Assembly (NCBI GenBank): GCA_002712335.1
Contig: PATI01000008.1
Span: forward strand, 1-18,850
Source of the DNA: Rhodospirillaceae bacterium
Lineage (GTDB): Bacteria > Pseudomonadota > Alphaproteobacteria > MPNO01 > UBA2964
DNA: 18,850 nucleotides
Reading direction: 5' to 3'
The translations under genes were made by a program, and so were the position numbers. Shown one piece after another: positions 6,984-14,914 of the stretch. The notes below the pieces were generated by a model. The model saw nothing but the letters and a program-made list of their open reading frames with translations. It made no database searches and had not been told where the DNA came from. How positions within the stretch are numbered: position 1 is the first letter of the stretch; each line of letters begins with the position of its first letter.

Positions 6984-8243
6984 TTATAAGACTGGAAAAT
7001 GTTCAGCTCGAAAGCTTGACAGTGGCAGAGGTGGATCTTCATTAATACCATCTATCCACATGTCGAAAACAATGTCTTTTTCTGGTGTTACCTCGAGTAG
7101 GCGCGCACGGCACATGTCTCCACGATTATCATTTGTGGCGATCCCATTAATTGTACAGATTCCGCCAAAAGTCATAAAGGTATTGCCGGTTTTCGGAAGA
7201 CGGTAGGCTCCACCCTGATAACAGGCATAAAATTGCTCCTCCGGACCAGCGCCAAACGACCACACTTGTTTTACTGTCATCATTTCCTCATCAACAAGGA
7301 ATTCAGCGACTCTACTGTAATTTTTTTCGGCCGGTAATTTATCAGAAAACGGCAATGCTCGGTGATTTCCATTATCAAAACATAGGATTGAACCAGAAGG
7401 TGTTACAGAGCAATCATGTTGATGGTATTGCCAGTCTAATTCTCCTAGAGGCTCTAGTAAATATTTTGACCATGGTCGCCGCCAGTTTCCAGGATCGCCG
7501 AGAATCCATTTTATATCTCCGGTGAGACGAGAAAACTTAAAGATGCAGTCCTGGGTCCTAAGAGAAACCATTATTGTATCGTCACGCTGGTCATAAAAAA
7601 CAGCATTGGTATGACACCAGTCATTGCTATCCATAAAACCCAATTTATTCCAGTAATTAGAACAACTTCCATAGCAGAGCCGATATGGATCAATCATATC
7701 AAATAAATGCCATTTATCGATGATGTCCCCATTTGCAGAAACCTCAAGGACAATATCACCAATGACCTTGGCGGGGCCTCGGGAAGCGTCAGGTTCACTA
7801 TCGTTTACCGGCCAGTCAGGGAGGACCCGCATTTCAGCGCTTAGGAGCAAAAAGTTTCCATTGGGCAAAACATTCACTCGATGGTGAGTTAGAGGTATAT
7901 CTATTGCGATTGAACCGGGGGGCGGCTGCTTATCTTGCCACTTGCCAGTAACATGCCACTGTCGAATGAGCGTTCCAGTCGGTGATACCTCCATTATTTG
8001 ACCCGCAGCTGTCAGAGAAAAAATCAGATTACCGTTGGGGTGGGCACAACTATCTTGTGCTGCGGTATCAAATTGCAGATTTAACGGCATTTCCCCCTCT
8101 GCGTTGACCCCAATAATCCATCCAACTTTATTGCGTCCTCTGTCATTGCCGCCGGGCCTTACGTTAAAAACCATCATCCCGGGTTCGCGTCTATCTGGTA
8201 TACAAGTATCGATATGATAAGGAGGCAAATCGGAAGTATTCAT
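6984..8243 (-). CDS. Arylsulfotransferase (ASST)-like beta-propeller protein
   Basis: This 419-residue protein has repeated blade-like motifs (PNGNLIFSL, PNGNFLLLS, PSGSILCFDNGN, KTGNTFMTFGG) typical of the arylsulfotransferase six-bladed propeller. Conserved-looking residues are His211 in DWCHTN, His276 in YHQHDC and Arg295 in NGNHRA, which mirror the two histidines and arginine around the ASST active site. The histidine that carries the sulfate in the enterobacterial enzyme seems absent after the FGG motif near residue 360 (Cys-Thr instead). No signal peptide is present, whereas AssT is periplasmic. I chose the ATG at 8243, 1 base after the upstream stop TAA; a TTG at 8252 is also possible. 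It may be a non-transferase relative acting in the same pathway as its operon partners. Confidence 0.7.
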   Translation of the reverse strand: MNTSDLPPYHIDTCIPDRREPGMMVFNVRPGGNDRGRNKVGWIIGVNAEGEMPLNLQFDTAAQDSCAHPNGNLIFSLTAAGQIMEVSPTGTLIRQWHVTGKWQDKQPPPGSIAIDIPLTHHRVNVLPNGNFLLLSAEMRVLPDWPVNDSEPDASRGPAKVIGDIVLEVSANGDIIDKWHLFDMIDPYRLCYGSCSNYWNKLGFMDSNDWCHTNAVFYDQRDDTIMVSLRTQDCIFKFSRLTGDIKWILGDPGNWRRPWSKYLLEPLGELDWQYHQHDCSVTPSGSILCFDNGNHRALPFSDKLPAEKNYSRVAEFLVDEEMMTVKQVWSFGAGPEEQFYACYQGGAYRLPKTGNTFMTFGGICTINGIATNDNRGDMCRARLLEVTPEKDIVFDMWIDGINEDPPLPLSSFRAEHFPVL

Positions 8244-8244
8244 A

Positions 8245-9582
8245 TTAATCAACCCGTCTAGTTGGCCATGCTGGACGCGACAGGCCTAAGTTTTGCCTTA
8301 GGGTCGTTCCGTTATATGCTTTACGATAAAGACCTCTCCGCTGTAATTCTGGAATAACAAGATCTATGAAATCTTTTAAACTAGATGGAAACAACGGGGG
8401 CATAATATTAAATCCATCGCATGCTCCGTCAACAAACCACTCTTCCATCAAATCGGCAACTTCACTCGTCGATCCAATGATTTCATAATGACCGCGAGCA
8501 CCAGCAACCCTTCTATAGAGTTCTTTGATTGTTAAATTTTCTCGGCGCGCAATATCAACAAATAGATCTACACGGGTAGAACTCGTTTCGTTACGTGGAA
8601 TTTCCGGCAAGGGGCTATCAATCGGAAACCCTGAAACATCGTAATCAAGCCGTTTGGAAAGAAGTTGCAGTCCGGTAATTGGATCTATTAAGTCCTGAAG
8701 GTAGTCATACTTACGAACTGCTTCTTCGCGAGTTTCTGCAACGCACACCAACAATCCCGGCATTACCTTAAGATCATCAGGACTGCGACCATATCCATAC
8801 ATACGTTTCTTTACATCAGTGTAAAAATCTTTGGCTCCCAAAATCGTTTGTTGTGCGCCAAAAATTACTTCTGCGGTCTCAGCCGCAAGTTCCCGACCGT
8901 CATCAGAAGCTCCCGCCTGCACCATAACAGGTTCTCCTTGGGGTGATGGCGGAACGTTCAAAGGTCCCTTAATTTTGAAAAACTCACCATCATGTTCAAG
9001 AATTTGCAGCTTTTTCTTGTCAAAATAAACACCAGATGCTCGATCCCTGATAAAGACGTCCTCCCCCCAGCTATTCCATAAGCCCCGGACAACGTGTGCA
9101 AACTCTTTTGCTCTTTTATAACGCTGTGATTTTTCCATATGCTGTTCTTTACCAAAACTTGCCGCTTCAGACCTATTCCCCGAAGTAACCAAGTTCCAGC
9201 CAGCACGGCCGCCGCTTACGAGATCCAGTGAAGCAAATCTCCTTGCCAGGGAAAAGGGTTGATCATAAGTTGTTGTTGCTGTGCAAACTACACCAAGTTG
9301 TTTGGTATGTTGGGCTATCGCACCCATAAGGGTAAAGGGTTCAATCCATGTACCATAGGAATCGTGAGCCATCGCATCTAGTTCGCCTCTCCAGAAAGAG
9401 ACCGAATCTGCCATAAAGAACATATCAAAAAGGCCGCGCTCAGACATTTGAGCAATATCAATAATATGGCTCATGTTTGATCCGGAATTTGGAACACTAT
9501 CAGGATGTCTCCACGCGGCAATATGGTGGCCACACGGCCAATAGAACATACCGAGCTTCATTTCCTTTTTACTGCCAACCAT
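8245..9582 (-). CDS. LLM-class FMN-dependent monooxygenase, NtaA/SnaA/DszA family
   Basis: This 445-residue cytoplasmic TIM-barrel flavin monooxygenase has the length and signature stretches of the nitrilotriacetate-monooxygenase group: GMFYWPCGHHIAAWRHP at the N-terminus, GRAGWNLVTSG near residue 130, SPQGEPVMVQAGASDDGRE near 220, RVAGARGHYEIIGS near 365, and DGFNIMPP followed by VPELQRRGLYR near the C-terminus. Family members use reduced FMN supplied by a separate flavin reductase to oxidise aminopolycarboxylates, sulfones, sulfonates or similar compounds. No reductase gene is in the window. A GGGAG site 8 bases before the ATG fixes the start. It is first in the operon and lies only 42 bases after polA on the same strand. 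The substrate is unknown. Confidence 0.85.
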   Translation of the reverse strand: MVGSKKEMKLGMFYWPCGHHIAAWRHPDSVPNSGSNMSHIIDIAQMSERGLFDMFFMADSVSFWRGELDAMAHDSYGTWIEPFTLMGAIAQHTKQLGVVCTATTTYDQPFSLARRFASLDLVSGGRAGWNLVTSGNRSEAASFGKEQHMEKSQRYKRAKEFAHVVRGLWNSWGEDVFIRDRASGVYFDKKKLQILEHDGEFFKIKGPLNVPPSPQGEPVMVQAGASDDGRELAAETAEVIFGAQQTILGAKDFYTDVKKRMYGYGRSPDDLKVMPGLLVCVAETREEAVRKYDYLQDLIDPITGLQLLSKRLDYDVSGFPIDSPLPEIPRNETSSTRVDLFVDIARRENLTIKELYRRVAGARGHYEIIGSTSEVADLMEEWFVDGACDGFNIMPPLFPSSLKDFIDLVIPELQRRGLYRKAYNGTTLRQNLGLSRPAWPTRRVD

Positions 9583-9624
9583 GCGTTAGCTTCTCCCGAG
9601 TTTTACATCATCCCGCGGGTATTT

Positions 9625-12429
9625 TTAATGTGCCTCGTCCCAGCTCAAACCATAACCGGTATCACAGATTAAGGGGACAGATAGGCTTGCCGCAGACTCC
9701 ATGACGTTTTTGACCAGTTTCTCGGTCTTCTCAAGCTCACTTCTTGGCACCTCAAATATTAATTCATCGTGCACCTGCAACAACATTTGTGCTTTGAGAT
9801 CCGCCGACTTCAAAACATCGGGCATCAGGATCATTGCACGTTTAATGATATCAGCAGCCGATCCCTGTAACGGGGCATTAATTGCCGCACGTTCCATAAA
9901 ATTTCGTCGCGCTAGGTTTTTGTCCTTAATTCCCGGCACGTGAACTCGACGGCCAAAAATTGTTTCAACATACCCAGTCTTTTGCGCGAACTCTTTTGCA
10001 TTATCCATATAGCCCTTAACACCGGGATATCGTGCAAAATAAGCCTCGATAAAAGACTTTGCATCGCCTTGCGCAATGTCCAGCTGACGCGCCAATCCAA
10101 ATGGGCTGATACCATAAATAATGCCAAAATTTATTGCTTTAGCGCGATTACGAGTCGGGCTATCGAGTTGGCTAATAGGAATTCCAAATACCTCACTAGC
10201 TGTCAGGGCATGAATATCAACACCATCTTTAAAGGCCTTCTTTAGGGTGCCAATATCAGCCACATGTGCGAGCAAGCGCAACTCAATTTGAGAATAATCT
10301 GCTGAAAGCAGGACATTTTTATCATCCGCAACAAAGGCTGTTCTAATTTTACGACCATCTTCAGTGCGTATGGGAATGTTCTGCAGGTTAGGATCATTAG
10401 AAGACAAACGCCCAGTCGAAGCTATCGCTTGCGCAAAGGAGGTATGCACCCGTCCGGTTCGACTATCAATCTGACCAATTAATGCATCCGTATAGGTACT
10501 TTTAAGTTTGCTTAACTGTCGCCATTCAAGGACTTTCTTAGGTAATTCATGACCCTGGGCCGCAAGGCCTTCGAGAATATTTGCACCGGTAGCATAGGCC
10601 CCTGTCTTCCCCTTTTTACCACCAGGAAAGCCCATTTCATCAAACAAAACCTCGCCCAACTGTTTAGGCGAACCAATATTGAAAGAACGCTCAGCTAATC
10701 TGTGGATTTCTTCTCCGAGCAACGCAATACGTTTTTCGAAATCAGCAGACAAACTTTTCAAAACTTTGATGTCGACCCTAATACCCGCTCTCTCCATAGC
10801 CTCGAGTACACTTATAAGGGGCCTCTCTATTCGCTCATAAACCGTCGCCATATGCTCTGACACTAGACGAGGTTTAAGAAGTTGATACAAGCGAAGTGTC
10901 ACATCTGCATCTTCTGCGGCATAGTCTAGAGCAGCATCGAGTTCTACCTCCGCAAACCCTATTTGTTTTTTCCCGGAACCGGTTACTTCTTTATATTTAA
11001 TATTGGTTCGGCCAAGATGAATCCGTGTAAGGTCATCTAGTCCGTGGCCATGCGAGCCACCATCGAGTACATACGATAACAACATCGTATCATCTAATGG
11101 CCCCATCCTAACATTATAGTTTGCAAAAACCTCGCTATCATATTTTGCGTTATGCGCAACCTTCAACGTACCGGGATCCTCCAACAATGGTTTAAGAATC
11201 TCCAATAATTTATCGATAGTAAGTTGTTTTGGGGCATCTCTAGTTTGAGAGAGCGGATTCTCTTCTCCTAGATCGAGTGTTGCTTGGCTGACCCGACGGA
11301 TATGCCCCACAGGAATATAACAGGCCCGTGCACCCTCAACCGGTTTTGGAAGGGCTAGAGAAATACCAATGAGTTCTGCATTTAACGAATCAAGGGAGTT
11401 CGTTTCCGTATCGACTGCAACGATACCTTGCTCATAAGCTGCTTTAACCCACGTTTTTAAGGGAATCTCTTCTTGAATTAAAGTGTAGCCCCCATCATCG
11501 CCAGCTGGAGCGTCCTGCATTACATTGTCAGTAACAGAAACATCCTGACCAGCGGCTCCAAGACGAGCAACAACCTTCGCTAGCGTTGATTTAAACCCTT
11601 GTTCTTCAAGAAATCCCAATAACTTCTCAGGTTCCGGTTCCCTAATAACAAAGTCCTCATATTTTTGTTTGACGGGCACGTCTTGCTTGAGGGTAACAAG
11701 ATCCCTTGAAATACGGGCTTGCTCAGCATACTCGACGAGGTTCTCACGTCGCTTTGGCTGTTTGATCTCATTGGCCCTAGATAACAATGTATCAAGGTCG
11801 CCGAATTCATCAATCAACTGTGCCGCGGTTTTTACCCCAACACCCGGTACGCCAGGCACATTGTCAGTTGAATCACCGGCGAGCGCTTGAACGTCAATAA
11901 CCTTTTCAGGTTTTACACCAAATTTTTTCTTTACCTCCTCATAGCTAATTGCCGTTCCCTTCATCGGGTCTTGCATTGAAATATTCTCGTCAACGAGCTG
12001 CATTAAATCCTTGTCGGAGGAGACAATGGTTACCTTATGTCCATTGGCGGCGGCCTCTTTTGCATATGTAGCAATTAGGTCATCGGCCTCGTACCCTTCC
12101 ATTTCTGCTTGAGGCAGGCCAAATGCTTCTACGGAAGCACGAATTAACGCAAATTGTGGTATCAAATCTTCAGGTGGAGGCGGCCTATTTGCTTTATAAT
12201 CTGGATAAATCTCAGACCGAAATGTCCGCCTGGCTGTATCAAAAATTACTGCAAGGTAGTCCGCGTCCGAATCCTCCACCAGCTTTGTAAGCATGGAAGT
12301 AAAGCCGTAGACCGCATTTACCGGGGTCCCGTCAGGCCGGTTCATAGGTGGCAGAGCATGATAGGCGCGAAAAATATAACCAGATCCATCTATAAGCAAT
12401 AAATGTTTGGCCTTCTTATTTTCTGCCAT
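9625..12429 (-). CDS. polA: DNA polymerase I
   Basis: This full-length 934-residue polymerase (E. coli Pol I has 928) performs Okazaki-fragment maturation and gap filling in repair. All three domains look intact. The 5'-3' exonuclease (about 8-290) has Asp14, an EADD cluster near 115, SSDKD near 137 and GDSTDNVPG near 185. The 3'-5' proofreading exonuclease has the DTET motif with Asp340 and Glu342. The polymerase domain has motif A with Asp711 in SADYSQIE, the O-helix with Lys764 in RAKAINFGIIYG, and motif C with Asp888 in QVHDE. It is preceded on the same strand, across 100 bases, by a CHCC zinc-finger gene. A catabolic operon follows closely with no clear terminator between them. Confidence 0.98.
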   Translation of the reverse strand: MAENKKAKHLLLIDGSGYIFRAYHALPPMNRPDGTPVNAVYGFTSMLTKLVEDSDADYLAVIFDTARRTFRSEIYPDYKANRPPPPEDLIPQFALIRASVEAFGLPQAEMEGYEADDLIATYAKEAAANGHKVTIVSSDKDLMQLVDENISMQDPMKGTAISYEEVKKKFGVKPEKVIDVQALAGDSTDNVPGVPGVGVKTAAQLIDEFGDLDTLLSRANEIKQPKRRENLVEYAEQARISRDLVTLKQDVPVKQKYEDFVIREPEPEKLLGFLEEQGFKSTLAKVVARLGAAGQDVSVTDNVMQDAPAGDDGGYTLIQEEIPLKTWVKAAYEQGIVAVDTETNSLDSLNAELIGISLALPKPVEGARACYIPVGHIRRVSQATLDLGEENPLSQTRDAPKQLTIDKLLEILKPLLEDPGTLKVAHNAKYDSEVFANYNVRMGPLDDTMLLSYVLDGGSHGHGLDDLTRIHLGRTNIKYKEVTGSGKKQIGFAEVELDAALDYAAEDADVTLRLYQLLKPRLVSEHMATVYERIERPLISVLEAMERAGIRVDIKVLKSLSADFEKRIALLGEEIHRLAERSFNIGSPKQLGEVLFDEMGFPGGKKGKTGAYATGANILEGLAAQGHELPKKVLEWRQLSKLKSTYTDALIGQIDSRTGRVHTSFAQAIASTGRLSSNDPNLQNIPIRTEDGRKIRTAFVADDKNVLLSADYSQIELRLLAHVADIGTLKKAFKDGVDIHALTASEVFGIPISQLDSPTRNRAKAINFGIIYGISPFGLARQLDIAQGDAKSFIEAYFARYPGVKGYMDNAKEFAQKTGYVETIFGRRVHVPGIKDKNLARRNFMERAAINAPLQGSAADIIKRAMILMPDVLKSADLKAQMLLQVHDELIFEVPRSELEKTEKLVKNVMESAASLSVPLICDTGYGLSWDEAH

Positions 12430-12529
12430 TGATATCCCCGTATTCTATCTGTCAAAACTATCGCAAGGACGCAAAGGAATGATTTAATTAGTTAGTTTGC
12501 AAGGTAAATTAATACTAACCAAAGGGTCT

Positions 12530-12721
12530 TTAATGCCCCCCAGCAATCTTTGACCCGGGCTTTAAGAGATACATTCTCCCGCAATAACCGCATTCAGCTT
12601 TACCATCAATCAGGGTTAGAAAGACTCTCGGATGCCCGAGGGCTCCTCCCCCCCCATCACAAGCTACCGTCAGCGCTTCAACTTCAATAGTTTCTGGTGG
12701 TTCTAGAGCAGTAACAGCCAT
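12530..12721 (-). CDS. CHCC-type zinc-finger protein (NDUFS6-like)
   Basis: This 63-residue protein carries the zf-CHCC pattern: Cys21, His30 in GHPRVFL, and Cys44 and Cys47 in CGYC. That is one zinc site made of three cysteines and one histidine. Short proteins of this type are typical of alphaproteobacteria and are related to the mitochondrial complex I subunit NDUFS6, so a role in respiratory complex assembly is plausible but not shown here. A GAGG site 8 bases before the ATG supports the start. It is upstream of polA on the same strand and diverges from an ABC ATPase gene. Confidence 0.9.
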   Translation of the reverse strand: MAVTALEPPETIEVEALTVACDGGGGALGHPRVFLTLIDGKAECGYCGRMYLLKPGSKIAGGH

Positions 12722-12850
12722 AGTTTAATCCTCATATTTTTACACTCGGTTTATTGACCACCGATGTAAGACAATGATAACCAATGGCAACCTTCATGAA
12801 AAGTTTCTTAAATTAAAATTCTGGCTCACTTTTAACCAACTAATTAATCT

Positions 12851-13816
12851 ATGAATATAGAAAAATCACATCGCAATGATGATATGCCACTTCTTGCAGT
12901 TGACATCCAGAATCTCACCAAGATTTACAACCCTTCAAAAGGTAAAACTGTTGAGGCCCTGAATAATATAAATATGAAAGTCCCGCAGGGTTCCATCTTT
13001 GGAATACTAGGACCCAACGGCGCCGGAAAATCAACACTCATCAATATCTTAGCAGGATTAGTTGTGAAAACTTCGGGTATCGCCAAAATTTGGAATTTTG
13101 ATATAGAACGAGAGACAAGGCGTGCAAGAGCAGCAATTGGTGTGGTACCTCAAGAAGTTAGTCTAGATGCATTTTTTAGCCCGAGAGAAGCATTGGAACT
13201 CCAAGCAGGTTTATATGGTGTACCGAAAAAAGAACGCCGTACTGATGAAATTTTGGAAGCAATTGGTTTAACAGAAAAAGCCAACGCTGACGCAAGGTCG
13301 CTCTCTGGCGGAATGAAACGGCGTTTACTAATTGGAAAGGCATTAGTTCATGCACCCCCCGTCGTGGTTTTGGACGAACCAACGGCCGGCGTAGACGTAG
13401 AACTTCGCCGACAACTTTGGGATTATGTAAGGGATTTAAACAAAGCAGGGACCACCATTTTACTTACCACACACTACCTTAAAGAAGCCGAGAAAATGTG
13501 TGATACAATTGCTATTATTGATCAAGGCCAAATGGTTGCCTGTGACGCCACACCAGCATTAATAGAGCGCCTAGATCAACGGACCCTCATCATTACCATT
13601 AAGGAAAAACTCCATAAGCTGCCGGATAATTTAAATGACTTTTCTGTTACTCTCACAACACCCATAAAGTTAACATTCGAATTTTCTCCAAGCAAAACGA
13701 GCACAGGGGAAATAATCACAGCTGTTCAAAAACAAATGCTCACCATAGTGGATCTACAAACTTTGGACTCTGATCTTGAGGATGTTTTTATAAGATTGAC
13801 CAATCTTAACGGGTGA
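12851..13816 (+). CDS. ABC-2-type transporter ATP-binding protein (YadG-like)
   Basis: This 321-residue ATPase resembles E. coli YadG in the stretch from LSGGMKRRL through LDEPTAGVDVELRR to LTTHYLKEAE. Walker A is GPNGAGKST at 54-62, the signature LSGGM is at 151-155, Walker B Asp175 and Glu176, and H-loop His208. The C-terminal 80 residues are the small appended domain usual for this group. Such ATPases pair with an ABC-2 permease for export of lipids, drugs or polysaccharide; here no permease follows, only a possible terminator, a short intergenic stretch and a tRNA. The first ATG is used; a second in-frame ATG lies at 12884. No clear Shine-Dalgarno sequence precedes either. The substrate is unknown. 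Confidence 0.85.
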   Translation: MNIEKSHRNDDMPLLAVDIQNLTKIYNPSKGKTVEALNNINMKVPQGSIFGILGPNGAGKSTLINILAGLVVKTSGIAKIWNFDIERETRRARAAIGVVPQEVSLDAFFSPREALELQAGLYGVPKKERRTDEILEAIGLTEKANADARSLSGGMKRRLLIGKALVHAPPVVVLDEPTAGVDVELRRQLWDYVRDLNKAGTTILLTTHYLKEAEKMCDTIAIIDQGQMVACDATPALIERLDQRTLIITIKEKLHKLPDNLNDFSVTLTTPIKLTFEFSPSKTSTGEIITAVQKQMLTIVDLQTLDSDLEDVFIRLTNLNG

Positions 13817-13847
13817 ATTGAATAGATCACTAACCCGACTGTTTTTT
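13810..13847 (+). terminator. Possible terminator of the YadG-like gene
   Basis: CGGGT (13810-13814) pairs with ACCCG (13833-13837), with minor inner pairing, followed 4 bases later by six T (13842-13847). The stem is short and the loop large, so this is a weak call. Confidence 0.35.
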
Positions 13848-13875
13848 CAAAAAATCAGAGAAAGGAGGTAGTTAT

Positions 13876-13980
13876 TTGGGCGGGATAGGTTCTCGCACCA
13901 ATCCGACGCCACAAAATCACGAATATGGGTACCCTTTTGCACAAGGATTCACTTATCAGCTTACCTGCCCTTTAAAATGA
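13876..13980 (+). CDS. Possible 34-residue small protein with a TTG start
   Basis: A near-perfect Shine-Dalgarno AAGGAGGT (13862-13869) lies 6 bases before a TTG that opens a 34-codon frame ending in TGA. The predicted peptide begins GGIGSRTNPTP after the start residue and ends in LTCPLK. It has no membrane segment and no family I recognise. Support comes only from the strong ribosome site. It could be chance in an otherwise non-coding stretch between the ABC ATPase and the tRNA. Confidence 0.25.
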   Translation: MGGIGSRTNPTPQNHEYGYPFAQGFTYQLTCPLK

Positions 13981-13990
13981 GTTGGAGAAA

Positions 13991-14007
13991 AGGTACGTGT
14001 GGTACCT
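13991..14007. repeat. Perfect 6-bp hairpin upstream of tRNA-Arg
   Basis: AGGTAC and GTACCT flank a GTGTG loop. No T-tract follows, so it is not a standard terminator. It could be an operator or a feature of the tRNA leader. Confidence 0.3.
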
Positions 14008-14053
14008 GAAAACACTAGAAGGTTTTGGATACCTAGCGTAAATTCCAGCCAAC

Positions 14054-14130
<77 letters not shown>

Positions 14131-14237
14131 CTTTTCTTTCAACAAGTTCAGATAGTTATCAGTTGCAGAATTTTCTTCAACAATTCAGCAAATAGAAAGT
14201 ATCGCACGATTAGTAAGGAAAGATTTCATGCTAAAAA

Positions 14238-14612
14238 TTAGTGGAGATCAACTTGATGTTCCTTCAAATGTTCTAATCGGACAAATTCCAACGTCTTTAT
14301 ATTTGTTGATTTAATTTTAACCATGGGGGCACAACCTGCCCGCCGTGCCTCTTCCCAACGAATGGCACAGAGGCACCAGCTATCTCCGTTCTTCAGACCT
14401 TTGAATCCATATTCTTGTCGAGGTGTAACCAAATCATTCCCTTTGCTAATGGAGAACTCTAGAAACCGATCATCCACAATAGCACAAACGGTATGAGTTC
14501 CCCGATCACTAACACCGGTATTACAACACCCATCTCGAAAAAACCCTGTAATTGGATTCGTTCCGCAAGGCTCCAATTCTGTACCAAGCACATTCTTTTG
14601 CTTTTCTAACAT
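14238..14612 (-). CDS. DUF2237 family protein
   Basis: At 124 residues this is the normal DUF2237 length. It carries the family pattern NVLGTELEPC, then TGFFRDGCCNTG, GTHTVCAIV, a GNDL-TPR-GFKGLK-GD-WCLCA region and RWEEA...G.AP. The conserved cysteines (in EPC, GCC, TVC and CLC) suggest metal or redox function, but the family's role is not established. It lies 107 bases past tRNA-Arg, facing it, and diverges from the CxxC/ahpC unit across about 300 bases. The ATG has only a weak AGG about 11 bases upstream. Confidence 0.88.
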   Translation of the reverse strand: MLEKQKNVLGTELEPCGTNPITGFFRDGCCNTGVSDRGTHTVCAIVDDRFLEFSISKGNDLVTPRQEYGFKGLKNGDSWCLCAIRWEEARRAGCAPMVKIKSTNIKTLEFVRLEHLKEHQVDLH

Positions 14613-14848
14613 GGGGGTATAACCTAGTTTATCCTATCATTTAAGTAAGCACATATTCCCTTGTTCAAAGGGGTGATATATAGAAATTTCTAATTGTTAT
14701 ACATCATTCTCTATAGGTGGATTCGCTACATCACCTATTTATCACCGAAAAGCATTACAACCCTGAGACATATCATATCTGTTAGTCGCCGCAATTTATG
14801 AGTGTAATCAAAAATATTAGAATTTTGTAATATATTTTCGATTATCTA
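14613..14848. other. AT-rich intergenic control region
   Basis: I see no gene in this divergent gap. It contains a perfect 12-bp palindrome, TAGAAATTTCTA (14681-14692), loosely like an Irr/ICE-type AGAA-TTCT element, and several AT-rich promoter-like patches. The clear promoter and operator of the rightward operon begin just after it. Confidence 0.4.
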
Positions 14849-14877
14849 TTGCGACTGATTATTAGTTGCACTATATA
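14849..14877 (+). promoter_or_regulatory. Candidate promoter of the CxxC/ahpC operon
   Basis: TTGCGA (-35, 14849-14854) is followed after exactly 17 bases by TATATA (-10, 14872-14877). This predicts a transcription start near 14884, immediately before or within the operator at 14886-14900. Confidence 0.5.
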
Positions 14878-14885
14878 GATGATAT

Positions 14886-14900
14886 TGATTCTCATTCGCA
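14886..14900. promoter_or_regulatory. Fur-like operator, box C
   Basis: TGATTCTCATTCGCA, a 7-1-7 site, is identical at 13 of 15 positions to box A at 1248-1262 and shares the CATTCGCA half with box B. It lies between the predicted -10 and the ribosome site, ending 14 bases before the start codon. This is a classical repressor position. Confidence 0.55.
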
Positions 14901-14914
14901 ACAGGGAATATAAG

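Noticed and set aside
8244..8252. TTG start for the ASST-like gene
   Set aside because: The ATG at 8243 is three codons later, directly after the upstream stop, and is the stronger start codon.
11580..11890. Frames on both strands within polA
   Set aside because: Shadows of the intact polA frame; no independent evidence.
14879..14914. Earlier in-frame ATG for the CxxC protein
   Set aside because: It would start at or before the predicted transcription start and cover the operator at 14886-14900. The ATG at 14915 has AGGG at 8 bases.
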